Positions 8,586 through 16,750 of a stretch of DNA of 64,000 nt are shown here, one piece after another. Source of the DNA: Streptomyces sp. NBC_01551 (GTDB lineage Bacteria > Actinomycetota > Actinomycetes > Streptomycetales > Streptomycetaceae); assembly GCF_026339935.1 (NCBI RefSeq), contig NZ_JAPEPX010000001.1:1780501-1844500 (forward strand), written 5' to 3'. Both the position numbers and the translations under genes were made by a program. Numbering within the stretch: the first letter of the stretch is position 1; each line of letters opens with the position of its first letter. The notes under the pieces were generated by a model. It was not told the DNA's origin, made no database searches, and saw nothing but the letters and a program-made list of their open reading frames with translations.

Positions 8586-9440
8586 CTACGCGTGTTCGAC
8601 GACGGTGTCGGCGAGGACCGGCGCGTCGTCCCGTTCGACGGCGGTCACCGAGACCCGGACGAGGCCGGGCTCCTGCCACATCCGGATGCGCAGGGTCTCG
8701 CCGGGGAAGACGATTCCGGCGAAGCGCGTGCGGTAGGCGCGGACGCGGGAGACGTCCCCGCCGAGGGCGGTGTCGACGACGGCCTTGAGGGTCATGCCGT
8801 ACGAGCACAGGCCGTGCAGGATCGGCCGGTCGAAGCCGGCGAGCTTGGCGAACTCGGGGTCGGCGTGGAGCGGGTTCCAGTCCCCGGAGAGGCGGTAGAG
8901 CAGCGCCTGCTCCTCGCGGATGTGGCGTTCCTCGACCCTGTCGGGGGCGCGCTCGGGCTGCTCGCTCCTGACGGACGGCCCGCGCTCGCCGCCGAAGCCG
9001 CCCTCCCCCTTGACGAAGATCTGCGCGTCGGAGGTCCACAGCGGCCCGTCCGTGTCGGCGACTTCGGTGCGCAGGACGATGACGGCCGCCTTGCCCTTGT
9101 CGTAGACGGCGGCGACCTTGGCGGAGGAGGTGGCCTTCCCCTTGACGGGGATCGGCCGGTGCAGCTCGATGGACTGGCCGCCGTGCAGGACGGCGGCGAG
9201 GTTCACGTCGATCCCCGGGGCGGCCAGGCCGCCGAGCATGGCCATGCCGGCGCCGGCGACGGTCGCGAAGCTGGGCAGGACGTGGAGCTTGGACTCCAGG
9301 GTGTAGCGCAGCTCGTCGGGGTCGGTGGCGGGGCGGCCCGCGCCGAGACCGAGGTGGTAGAGCTGGATGTCCTTGTGGTCCCAGGCGATGTCCCCCTGGC
9401 GGGGGGCGGCGGCGAGGGCCTTGGCGGCATCGATCGGCAT
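8586..9440 (-). CDS. MaoC-family (R)-enoyl-CoA hydratase, double hotdog (Hsd4B-like)
   Basis: The 284-aa protein has two hotdog halves, as in peroxisomal hydratase 2 and mycobacterial Hsd4B. The catalytic half carries the hydratase-2 signature SGDWNPLHADPEFAKLAGF followed by ILHGLCSYG (about residues 185-215), with Asp and His as active-site residues. The N-terminal half (DELRYTLESKLHVLPSF) is the substrate-binding degenerate domain. It hydrates trans-2-enoyl-CoA in beta-oxidation. It is the first gene of its operon, with a perfect KstR-type palindrome about 90 bp upstream of the start and AAGGAG before the ATG. Confidence 0.9.
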   Translation of the reverse strand: MPIDAAKALAAAPRQGDIAWDHKDIQLYHLGLGAGRPATDPDELRYTLESKLHVLPSFATVAGAGMAMLGGLAAPGIDVNLAAVLHGGQSIELHRPIPVKGKATSSAKVAAVYDKGKAAVIVLRTEVADTDGPLWTSDAQIFVKGEGGFGGERGPSVRSEQPERAPDRVEERHIREEQALLYRLSGDWNPLHADPEFAKLAGFDRPILHGLCSYGMTLKAVVDTALGGDVSRVRAYRTRFAGIVFPGETLRIRMWQEPGLVRVSVTAVERDDAPVLADTVVEHA

Positions 9441-9530
9441 TGAGGATGCTGCTCCTTGTTCTGGGAAGACCTCGGTGCGGCCGTCCGCACCGTCGGCCGC
9501 ACCGAGGTCGTATGCGGGACCGGCCGTCTT

Positions 9531-9546
9531 CTAGAACGCGTTCTAG
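9531..9546. promoter_or_regulatory. KstR-type box (perfect palindrome) before the MaoC operon
   Basis: CTAGAACGCGTTCTAG is a perfect 16-bp palindrome. Its inner 14 bp fit TnnAACnnGTTnnA, the mycobacterial KstR operator consensus as I recall it, without mismatch. It sits between the hydratase gene and the divergent receiver-like gene. Confidence 0.8.
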
Positions 9547-9610
9547 GTTGGACCGGTGAGGGAATGTATAACGCACGCCCCACCACTTGGGAAGACAGCG
9601 GGGAAGACTC

Positions 9611-9625
9611 CTGACGTCACGTCAG
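9611..9625. promoter_or_regulatory. Dyad CTGACG-N3-CGTCAG (copy 1)
   Basis: CTGACGTCACGTCAG is a perfect inverted repeat, 65 bp from the KstR-type box. The same dyad recurs at 13514, 17633 and 36525, three of those four loci sharing a KstR box. The cognate regulator is unknown. Confidence 0.6.
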
Positions 9626-9663
9626 ATCGGGCTGGAAGTCCCCCGACCCCCTACCCTGATCGG

Positions 9664-10032
9664 GTGGACGAAATGCCCGTTGCGCACCGTACCGCCCGAT
9701 CCCTGCGGGTACTGCTGCACCCGCCGAACCCGCCGCTGGCGGTCCGCCTCGGCCTCCAGCCGGACCTGGAGGTGGTCGACTCGCCGATGGCCCGGCCGGC
9801 GGTGGCCCTGGTCGAGGAACTCGCGGCGGTGGCGCCGGTCCTGGCGGACGACCCGGAATGCCGGGTCCTGCTCCTGACGGGCTCGGCCCACCCGGGCCTG
9901 GCGGCCGCCGCCCTCGCCGCGGGCGCGTCGGGCCTGATCCTCCGGGACGGCCCGATCGAGGACCTGGCCGACGCGATCCGGCGGGCCGCCAGGGGCGAAC
10001 AGGTGGTCGACCCCGCCCTCACGACGCCGTGA
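9664..10032 (+). CDS. Truncated NarL-type receiver-domain-like protein
   Basis: The 122-aa product resembles the second half of a NarL/FixJ receiver plus linker: CRVLLLTGSAHPGLAAAALAAGASGLILRDGPIEDLADAIRRAARGEQVVDPAL follows the family pattern closely. It ends where the LuxR helix-turn-helix should begin. The N-terminal half lacks an obvious DD/D phosphorylation pocket. The GTG start lies 6 nt after TACCCT (9652-9657), a good -10 hexamer, so the mRNA is probably leaderless. It could be a dominant-negative or protein-interaction remnant of a response regulator, or a decayed gene; codon use looks normal. Confidence 0.6.
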   Translation: MDEMPVAHRTARSLRVLLHPPNPPLAVRLGLQPDLEVVDSPMARPAVALVEELAAVAPVLADDPECRVLLLTGSAHPGLAAAALAAGASGLILRDGPIEDLADAIRRAARGEQVVDPALTTP

Positions 10033-10040
10033 CGAGTCCG

Positions 10041-10086
10041 GCCCCGCCGGCGTGTGAGGCGCGGGAGCCGGGGCGGAGCCCCCGGC
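10041..10086. repeat. Dispersed GC repeat, half element, with terminator hairpin
   Basis: GCCGGCGTGTGAGGCGCGGGAGCCGGGGCGGAGCCCC matches, with a few changes, the right half of the repeat at 32359-32404 and 46702-46746. The hairpin GCCGGGG/CCCCCGGC (10067-10086) sits between two converging genes and probably terminates both. Confidence 0.65.
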
Positions 10087-10108
10087 AGCGACGGGTCAGC
10101 CGGACGGG

Positions 10109-11305
10109 TCAGCGGCGCAGGAGGGTGACGACCGCCGCGCCGCCCAGGCCTATGTTGTGGGCCAGGGCCACGCGGGCGTTCGGGACCTGGCGGGGGCCGG
10201 CTTCGCCGCGCAGCTGCCAGGTCAGTTCCGCGGCCTGCGCCAGGCCGGTCGCGCCCAGCGGGTGGCCCTTGGAGATCAGCCCGCCCGAGGGGTTGACCAC
10301 CCACCGCCCGCCGTACGTCGTGGCCCCGCTCTCCACCAGCTTCCCGGCGGCGCCGTCCTCGCACATGCCCAGCGCCTCGTACGTCAGCAGCTCGTTGATC
10401 GAGAAGCAGTCGTGCAGCTCGATCACGTCCACGTCCTCGATGCCGAGCCCCGAGGAGGAGAAGACCGCCCGCGCCGCCGCCGCCGTCATCGGCTTGCCGA
10501 CCACGTCGATGCACGAGCCGGAGTCGAACGACGCCGCCGTGTCCGTCGTCATCGCCTGGGCGACGATCTCCACCGCCTTGTCGTGCAGACCGTGCCGCAC
10601 CACGAACCGCTCCGACACCACCACCGCGGCCGCCGCCCCGTCCGACGTCGGCGAGCACTGGAGTTTGGTCAGCGGGGCGTGGATCTCCTTCGCCGCCAGG
10701 ATCTCCTCCACCGTGTACACGTCCTGGAACTGCGCGTTCGGGTTGTTCGCCGAGTGCCAGTGGTTCTTGGCGCCCACCGCCGCCAGCTGCGCGGCCGTCG
10801 TCCCGTACCGCTCCATGTGCTCGCGCGCCGCGTTCCCGAAGATCTGCGCGGTCGGCGGCGACATCTCGAAGCCGTGGCCGGCCGCCATGATCCCGTAGTG
10901 CCGCGCGACCGGCGAGGTCGCGAAGTCCCCTCCGTCCGCCCCGCCCCCCAGCGCGCCCCGCTTCATCTTCTCGAAGCCCAGCGCGAGCACGCAGTCGCTG
11001 ATCCCGCCCTCCACGAACTGCCGCGCCATCATCAGCGCCGTCGAACCCGTCGCGCAGTTGTTGTTCACGTTGTAGACGGGGACCCCGGTCAGCCCCAGCT
11101 CGTACGCCGCCCGCTGCCCGGCGGTGGACGCCTGGAAGCAGTACCCCACCGGCACCTGCTCGACCTGGTCGTACGAGATCCCCGCGTCGGCCAGCGCCGC
11201 GGTCCCGGCCTCCTTGGCCATGTCCCAGTACTGCCAGTCCCGCGACTCCGGCTTCTCGAACTTCGTCATGCCGACGCCCACGACGTACGACTTCATGCCC
11301 TTCAT
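10109..11305 (-). CDS. SCP-x/Ltp-type thiolase (lipid-transfer protein family)
   Basis: The 398-aa protein belongs to the non-condensing SCP2-thiolase branch. It has the conserved [14 protein letters not shown] with Cys84, [10 protein letters not shown], and [17 protein letters not shown] near the C-terminus. In mycobacteria such Ltp proteins act in steroid side-chain shortening as aldolases or thiolases, often with a DUF35 partner; no DUF35 gene is visible here. AGGAG lies 9 nt before the ATG at 11305. It begins 12 nt after the stop of the acyl-CoA dehydrogenase gene, so the two form one operon behind the box at 13498. Confidence 0.88.
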   Translation of the reverse strand: MKGMKSYVVGVGMTKFEKPESRDWQYWDMAKEAGTAALADAGISYDQVEQVPVGYCFQASTAGQRAAYELGLTGVPVYNVNNNCATGSTALMMARQFVEGGISDCVLALGFEKMKRGALGGGADGGDFATSPVARHYGIMAAGHGFEMSPPTAQIFGNAAREHMERYGTTAAQLAAVGAKNHWHSANNPNAQFQDVYTVEEILAAKEIHAPLTKLQCSPTSDGAAAAVVVSERFVVRHGLHDKAVEIVAQAMTTDTAASFDSGSCIDVVGKPMTAAAARAVFSSSGLGIEDVDVIELHDCFSINELLTYEALGMCEDGAAGKLVESGATTYGGRWVVNPSGGLISKGHPLGATGLAQAAELTWQLRGEAGPRQVPNARVALAHNIGLGGAAVVTLLRR

Positions 11306-11317
11306 GCCTGATGACTC

Positions 11318-13450
11318 CTAGTCCCTGGGAAGGCCGAGAATCCGCTCGGCGACGACGTTGAGCTGGACTTGGGTGGTGCCCCCGGCGATGGTCAGGCAGC
11401 GGGACATGAGCAGCCCGTGCACCGCCCGCTCCCCCGCCCCCTCCCGCACCGCGCCCGCCGGTCCCAGCAGTTCGAGCGCGAGCTCCGCGGTCCGCTGCTG
11501 GTGCGGGGTCTGGACGAGCTTGCGCACGGAAGCGCCCGCGCCCGGCTCCAGCCCCGACACCTGCGAGAGCGTGGTGCGCAGCCCGATGCAGGCCAGCGCG
11601 TGCGCCTCGGCGGCCAGCGCCCCGATCCGCGCGCGCCCGGCCCCGTCCAGATCGGCGGAGCGGGCGATCAGCGCCTCCAGCCCCGTGTCGAAGGTCATCT
11701 GGTCGGCCATGTGGACCCGCTCGTTGCCGAGGGTGTTCCGCGCGACCTGCCAGCCGCTGTCGGCCGCCCCCACCAGCGCGTCCGCGGGGAGCAGCACGTC
11801 GTCGAAGTAGACCTCGTTGAAGAGGGCCTCGCCGGTGATCTCCTTCAGCGGCCGGATGTCGATCCCGGGGGTCCGCTTCATGTCGACGACGAAGTACCCG
11901 AGCCCCTTGTGCTTCGGCGCGGCCGGGTCCGTCCGGGCGAGCAGGATCCCGAGGTCGGCGGTGTGCGCGGAACTCGTCCACACCTTCTGCCCGTTGATCC
12001 GCCAGCCGCCCTCCGCGGTCCGCTCCGCCCTGGTCCGCAGCGAGGCCAGGTCGGAGCCCGCGCCCGGCTCCGAGAAGAGCTGGCACCAGGTCAGCTCCCC
12101 GCGCAGGGTGGGGAGTACGTAGGCCTCGCGCTGGGCCGGCGTCCCGTAGGCGAGCAGCGAGGGGACCACCCAGGTGGCGATCCCGAGGTCGGCGACCTTG
12201 ACCCCCGCCGCCCGCAGCTCCTGCTGGACGACGAGCTGCTCGACGGGTCCGGCGCCGAGGCCGTACGGGGGCGGCAGGTACGGGGCCGCGTACCCGGTCG
12301 GGGCGAGGACGCGGCGCGCGGCCGCCGGGTCGAGGCCCCGGGCGTCCTCGATGGCGGCGCGCGCCTTCGCCCGGTACGCCTCGGCCCGCGCGGGGAGTTC
12401 GAGCCTGAGCTCGCGGCGGGCGCCGGCCGCCGCGAGCCGGACGGCCCGCAGCCGGTGTCCGTCGCCGGAGCCGAGGAGCTGGCGTGCGACGAGGGCCCGG
12501 CGCAGGTAGACGTGGGCGTCGTGCTCCCAGGTGAAGCCGATGCCGCCGAGGATCTGGATGCAGTCCTTGGCGCAGGAGTACGCGGCGTCGAGCGCGGTGC
12601 CGGCGGCGAGCGCGGCGACGAGCGAGCGGACGTCCGGGGCCTCGTCCATGCTGTTGGCCGCGTCCCAGGCGAGCGCCCGGGCCTGCTCCAGGCGGACCAG
12701 CATGTCGGCGCACAGGTGCTTGACGCCCTGGAAGCGCCCGATGGGCCGGCCGAACTGCTCGCGCACCTTGGCGTACTCGGCGGCGGTGTGCAGCGCCCAG
12801 GCGGCGGTGCCGCAGGCGTCGGCGGCGAAGAGGGCGCAGGCCAGGTCGCGGACCAGGGCGGCGTCCAGTTCGAGGAGCCGGCCGGGTGCGACGACGACGC
12901 CCCGGGCCCGCACCTCGGCGGTGGGCCGTGTCGGGTCGGCGCCCTCGTGCGTGCGGATGTCCAGCGCGGCGGCGTCCACCGCGAACCAGCGGGTGCCGTG
13001 CGCGGCTTCGGCGGCGAGCAGCACCAGGTCGGCCTCGCCCGCGCCGAGCACGGGCGGCGCGGCGCCGTCGAGGAGGTGTCCGCCGCCTTCGACGGCGACG
13101 GCGCTCATGCTGCCGGGCCCGAGGGCGACGGCGCCGACCCGCCCGCCGAGCGGCCGGGCCCCGGCCCGGTCCAGGAGTACGGAGGCCAGCGCGCTCGGCA
13201 GGTACGCCCCGGGCAGCGCCGCCCGGGCGGCCTCCTCGACGACCACGGCCAGGTCGAGCAGGGTGCCGCCCTCCAGGTGCGGGGCGAGCAGCCCGGACGC
13301 GGCGAGCGCGTCCCAGTAGGCGGGGCGCGCCCCGGTCTGCGGCGGGGTGTCGAGCAGCTTGCGCACCTCCTCGGGCGGTACGACCCGCGCCACCCAGCCG
13401 CGTACCGCGTCGGCCAGTTCCCGCTGCTCCTGCGTGATTCCGATGCCCAT
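11318..13450 (-). CDS. fadE34: Double acyl-CoA dehydrogenase (FadE34/ChsE3-like)
   Basis: The 710-aa protein contains two tandem acyl-CoA dehydrogenase modules. The first (residues 1-330) has FGRPIGRFQGVKH and CIQILGGIGFTWEHD, and the second (350-710) has WCQLFSEPGAGSDLASL and IAGGTTQVQLNVVAERILGL. Length and fusion match mycobacterial FadE34, which desaturates the steroid side chain as the CoA ester and lies next to kstR there. The open frame extends upstream, but homology begins at MGIGITQEQ (ATG 13450). It is transcribed with the Ltp thiolase. A KstR-type box lies 48 bp upstream of the start. Confidence 0.88.
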   Translation of the reverse strand: MGIGITQEQRELADAVRGWVARVVPPEEVRKLLDTPPQTGARPAYWDALAASGLLAPHLEGGTLLDLAVVVEEAARAALPGAYLPSALASVLLDRAGARPLGGRVGAVALGPGSMSAVAVEGGGHLLDGAAPPVLGAGEADLVLLAAEAAHGTRWFAVDAAALDIRTHEGADPTRPTAEVRARGVVVAPGRLLELDAALVRDLACALFAADACGTAAWALHTAAEYAKVREQFGRPIGRFQGVKHLCADMLVRLEQARALAWDAANSMDEAPDVRSLVAALAAGTALDAAYSCAKDCIQILGGIGFTWEHDAHVYLRRALVARQLLGSGDGHRLRAVRLAAAGARRELRLELPARAEAYRAKARAAIEDARGLDPAAARRVLAPTGYAAPYLPPPYGLGAGPVEQLVVQQELRAAGVKVADLGIATWVVPSLLAYGTPAQREAYVLPTLRGELTWCQLFSEPGAGSDLASLRTRAERTAEGGWRINGQKVWTSSAHTADLGILLARTDPAAPKHKGLGYFVVDMKRTPGIDIRPLKEITGEALFNEVYFDDVLLPADALVGAADSGWQVARNTLGNERVHMADQMTFDTGLEALIARSADLDGAGRARIGALAAEAHALACIGLRTTLSQVSGLEPGAGASVRKLVQTPHQQRTAELALELLGPAGAVREGAGERAVHGLLMSRCLTIAGGTTQVQLNVVAERILGLPRD

Positions 13451-13497
13451 ACGGATGCCTGCCGCCTTCTCGGTGCCCGCCCGGTCGCCGGTCAGAC

Positions 13498-13511
13498 TAG
13501 AACACGTTCCA
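13498..13511. promoter_or_regulatory. KstR-type box before fadE34-like gene
   Basis: TAGAACACGTTCCA fits TnnAACnnGTTnnA exactly. It stands 48 bp upstream of the double acyl-CoA dehydrogenase start, in the region shared with the divergent polyprenyl-synthetase-like gene. Confidence 0.75.
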
Positions 13512-13513
13512 TT

Positions 13514-13528
13514 CTGACGGAAGGTCAG
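13514..13528. promoter_or_regulatory. Dyad CTGACG-N3-CGTCAG (copy 2)
   Basis: CTGACGGAAGGTCAG differs by one base from the perfect dyad. It can also be read as TCTGAC-N5-GTCAGA (13513-13529), which is perfect. It starts 3 bp after the KstR-type box, so two regulators could compete or cooperate here. Confidence 0.55.
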
Positions 13529-13735
13529 ATCGCAGGCGGGGTTCACCGCCGGGCGGCGCCGCCGCACGGGCCGGGCGGGACCGCACCAAGGGGCCCGGCG
13601 CGACCCGGGGATAACGTGAGAACGGCAGCCTGAATTAGGACATGGCCGAAAATCGCCTGGCTCCGCTTCGGGCAGAATGATCGAATCGGTGACGCACCGT
13701 CGCCGCCAATTCACTCTCAGAATGGAAGTCGACAC

Positions 13736-14740
13736 GTGAGTGCCCTGACATTTGTGGACCTTCACAGACAAGTCTCCACGGATATCGACGCGGAGATGGA
13801 ACTCGCTCTCGATCGACTCGGCCCGGCGTCGGTCGCGGTCAAGGCCGCGGTCACCAAACTCCTACGCCATCAGAAGCTGCGTCATCCGCTGTCCGTACTG
13901 CCCATGCTGGTGCACGCGGTGGAGACAGGCACCCCCCGCCCGGCCACCCCCATATCCGCCGTGCACGTGCTGTGGTGGACTTCGGCCTGCTTCCTCGACG
14001 ACCTCGCGGACGGGCACGGCAGTTCACTGTCCGCCGGACTCACCGAGAACGAGGCGCTGCTCGCCTCCGTCATCAGCGGAACGATCCTGCCCATCCGGAT
14101 CATCCAGTCGCTGCCGGCCCCCGCGCCGGTCCACAGCGCCCTGACGGCGGAGATCGCCACCGGCTGGACCGTCGGCACCGAAGGCCAGCTGCGCGACATC
14201 GGTGGCGAGGCGGACAGCGCGACCCGGAAATCGGTGATCGAGGCTTATCGCGGGAAATCCGGCGGGCCGTTCTCGATGATCACGGCAATGGCGGCGATAT
14301 TGTCCGGAGCCCTGCCCGAGGACATAGCGAAGTGGCGTGAGTTCGGTTATGTCTTCGGAATCCTGTGGCAGATGTTCAACGACCAGGAGGACATTCTCTC
14401 CGGTCGCGGCGAGGACCTCCTGAACGGCACCGTCACCTATCTGCTCACCTGCGCCCTCGACGACGCCCCACCCGGCTCCCGGGCGCACATCCTGAACCTG
14501 CACACCGCGGCGCGCGACTGCGCGCGGTCGAGGTCCGAACTCACCGGCCTCCTGCTCGACCCCGCGGTGCTCGACCAGTTCCGCGAGGACCTCGACGGGT
14601 TCCGCGACGAGGCGTCCCGCATTCTCGACGAGCTCGGCGGCGACCCCGTGTACGCGGGCATCCTGCGCCGCCTCGTCGACCACTCGGCCCGGATGCTCCT
14701 GGAGCCGGTCCCCGCCCCCGCCGTGGCGGTCTCCGCGTAG
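13736..14740 (+). CDS. Polyprenyl-synthetase-like protein (orphan)
   Basis: The 334-aa all-helical protein keeps both Asp-rich metal motifs of trans-prenyltransferases: DDLAD in CFLDDLADGHG (about residue 89) and NDQED in WQMFNDQEDILSG (about 213). The second motif begins with Asn, and there is little match elsewhere to housekeeping GGPP synthases. It may be a specialised prenyl-diphosphate synthase or a prenyl transferase of secondary metabolism. GGAAG stands 7 nt before the GTG. No terpene cyclase adjoins it. A possible 16-codon leader ORF ends in a GTGA overlap with its start. It is divergent from the fadE34-like operon. Confidence 0.75.
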   Translation: MSALTFVDLHRQVSTDIDAEMELALDRLGPASVAVKAAVTKLLRHQKLRHPLSVLPMLVHAVETGTPRPATPISAVHVLWWTSACFLDDLADGHGSSLSAGLTENEALLASVISGTILPIRIIQSLPAPAPVHSALTAEIATGWTVGTEGQLRDIGGEADSATRKSVIEAYRGKSGGPFSMITAMAAILSGALPEDIAKWREFGYVFGILWQMFNDQEDILSGRGEDLLNGTVTYLLTCALDDAPPGSRAHILNLHTAARDCARSRSELTGLLLDPAVLDQFREDLDGFRDEASRILDELGGDPVYAGILRRLVDHSARMLLEPVPAPAVAVSA

Positions 14741-14800
14741 GAACGCCGCAGGACCGCCCGCGACCCCAGGAGCGGGGGCCCTCCGGGACCCGGACGTGAC

Positions 14801-14820
14801 GCCCTACCGGCCGGTAGGGC
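14801..14820. promoter_or_regulatory. Perfect 20-bp palindrome before methyltransferase gene
   Basis: GCCCTACCGGCCGGTAGGGC is a perfect palindrome ending 35 bp before the methyltransferase ATG. With no loop it is more like an operator of a dimeric (TetR- or GntR-type) regulator than a terminator, although it also follows the end of the polyprenyl-synthetase-like gene by 60 bp. Confidence 0.5.
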
Positions 14821-14855
14821 ACCATGGCCCCCACCCGCAGCCCAGGAGGAACCCC

Positions 14856-15503
14856 ATGGCCCCCGCCACCCCCAAGCCGGAGACCCTCGCCGCCTTCGAG
14901 GCCGCCAAGGGCTTCATGCCGGTACGCGAGGGCCTCGCCCTGTACGCGGCCGCCGCCGATGCCGCGTCCCTCGGGCTGCCCCTCCTGGAGGTCGGCACCT
15001 ACTGCGGGCGCTCCACCCTGCTGCTCGCCGACGCCGCCCGCGAGGCCGGCGTCGCCGCGATCACCGTCGACCACCACCGGGGCAGCGAGGAGCAGCAGCC
15101 CGGCTGGGAGTACCACGACCCGTCCGTCGTGGACCCCGAGGTCGGCCTGATGGACACCCTGCCCACCTTCCGCCGCACCCTCCACAAGGCGGGCCTGGAA
15201 GACCACGTCATCGCGATCGTCGGCCGCTCCCCGCAGGTCGCCGCCACCTGGGGCGGCCCGCTCGGCTTCGTCTTCGTCGACGGCGGCCACACCGACGAGC
15301 ACGCCACCGGCGACTACGAGGGCTGGGCCCCGCACCTCGCCGAGGGCGGGACGCTCGTCATCCACGACGTGTTCCCCGACCCGGCCGACGGCGGCCAGGC
15401 CCCGTACCGGATCTACCTGCGCGCCCTGTCCTCCGGCGCCTTCGAGGAGATCTCCGTCACGGACTCGCTCCGCGTGCTGCGCCGCACCGGCCCCGGCATC
15501 TGA
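14856..15503 (+). CDS. Class I SAM-dependent methyltransferase
   Basis: The 215-aa protein has a Rossmann motif I LLEVGTYCGRSTLLLADAA (about residues 44-62), an acidic ITVDHHRGSEEQ, and LGFVFVDGGHTDEHATGDYEGW, as in the macrocin/cephalosporin-hydroxylase-like O-methyltransferase group. It may act on a small molecule or sugar. AGGAGGA precedes the ATG by 5 nt. The Amidase_3 gene follows 115 bp downstream on the same strand. The substrate cannot be told from sequence. Confidence 0.85.
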   Translation: MAPATPKPETLAAFEAAKGFMPVREGLALYAAAADAASLGLPLLEVGTYCGRSTLLLADAAREAGVAAITVDHHRGSEEQQPGWEYHDPSVVDPEVGLMDTLPTFRRTLHKAGLEDHVIAIVGRSPQVAATWGGPLGFVFVDGGHTDEHATGDYEGWAPHLAEGGTLVIHDVFPDPADGGQAPYRIYLRALSSGAFEEISVTDSLRVLRRTGPGI

Positions 15504-15618
15504 GGCGGCCCCTGACCGGCCTCCGGCCGCTTCCGGGCACATGATCGGACCATCACACCACGCCCTCGGATGGCCCACGGTCCGGATTCCCGGCGGGCGG
15601 CCGGTCTAGCATCGCGAG

Positions 15619-16614
15619 GTGCGCTACGACGACAGCCCCCCGCCCCCCGAGTCCGCCGCCTCGGTCAGCCCGGACCGGCCCTGGTACACCCGGCGCTCCA
15701 CCCTCGCCGTCGCGGTGGCCGCCCTCGCCCCGACCGCTTTGGCCGGGTGGGTGCTCACCCAGGTCCTGACCGGCTCCGGGCCGGACGGCCCACCGGCGCC
15801 GAAGGCGCTGCCCGCCTCCCACACCGCCGGGGCGACCGCCCACGGCGCCGGGGACGCGAAGGCGAGTACGGCCACGCCCACCCCGGCCGCATCGGCTTCG
15901 GCATCCGCCTCCGCCCCGGCCCCGGCGGCGCCCGCCAAGGGCGCGCTGGCCGGCCGGACCGTGGTCATCGACCCCGGCCACAACACCGGCAACTTCAAGC
16001 ACACCTCCGAGATCAACGAGCAGGTGGACATCGGCACCAACCGCAAGGAGTGCGACACCACCGGCACCACCACCAACTCCGGCTACATGGAAGCCGAGTT
16101 CACCCTCGACGTGTCGCGCCGGACGCGCGCCCTCCTGGAGGCCAAGGGCGCCAAGGTGGTCTTCACCCACGACGCCGACCGCCCCTGGGGCCCTTGCATC
16201 GACGAGCGGGCCCGGATCGGCAACGAGGCGAAGGCGGACGCGGTGGTCTCCGTCCACGCGGACGGCGTCTCCGCCGGGAACCGCGGCTTCCACATCATCC
16301 TCCCGGCCACGGTCAAGGGCGGCGCCGCGGACACCTCGAAGATCGTCGGCCCCTCCCGTGACCTGGGCGAGCGGATCGCGGGCAACTTCGCCCGCAGCAC
16401 CGGATCCGCCCCCGCCAACTACCTGGGCAACGGTACCGGGTTGGTGGTCCGGGACGATCTCGGCGGGCTCAATCTCTCGACCAGGCCCAAGGTGTTCATC
16501 GAATGCGGCAACATGCGTGACGCCAAGGACGCGGCGCAGCTGACGAGTCCGCAGTGGCGGCAGAAGGCAGCGGAAGGCATCGCGAACGGCATCGTCGGGT
16601 TCCTCGGCGGGTAG
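15619..16614 (+). CDS. N-acetylmuramoyl-L-alanine amidase (Amidase_3), membrane-anchored
   Basis: The 331-aa protein has a short cytoplasmic Pro-rich start, one transmembrane helix (LAVAVAALAPTALAGWVLTQ), an Ala/Pro spacer to about residue 110, then a zinc amidase domain. Visible zinc and catalytic residues are the His of VVIDPGHNTGN, the Glu of GYMEAEFTLDV, the His of VVSVHADG and the Glu of KVFIECGNMR. It cleaves the amide between muramic acid and the peptide stem outside the cell. The GTG start at 15619 was chosen because the signal anchor follows at the expected distance. Confidence 0.92.
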   Translation: MRYDDSPPPPESAASVSPDRPWYTRRSTLAVAVAALAPTALAGWVLTQVLTGSGPDGPPAPKALPASHTAGATAHGAGDAKASTATPTPAASASASASAPAPAAPAKGALAGRTVVIDPGHNTGNFKHTSEINEQVDIGTNRKECDTTGTTTNSGYMEAEFTLDVSRRTRALLEAKGAKVVFTHDADRPWGPCIDERARIGNEAKADAVVSVHADGVSAGNRGFHIILPATVKGGAADTSKIVGPSRDLGERIAGNFARSTGSAPANYLGNGTGLVVRDDLGGLNLSTRPKVFIECGNMRDAKDAAQLTSPQWRQKAAEGIANGIVGFLGG

Positions 16615-16750
16615 TCCCCCGGGGACCGCCCGCCGCCCCGATCCCTCAGGTCGCGGCAGACGTCCGTACCATGGTGCCGCCCGCCCCGCTCCAGGCAAGA
16701 CGCGACTGCGGCACCACGAGACGACCGAGACCGAGAAGGACACCGACGAA

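Noticed and set aside
13642..13680. 12-codon ATG ORF before the polyprenyl-synthetase-like gene (possible pheromone peptide of a ComQ-like system)
   Set aside because: AGGA is only one base from the ATG, the peptide is tiny, and it has no Trp or other prenylation signature.
13736..16614. Terpene biosynthetic gene cluster (prenyl synthase plus methyltransferase)
   Set aside because: No cyclase, P450 or transporter joins these two genes; the methyltransferase has its own operator and sits beside a cell-wall amidase gene.
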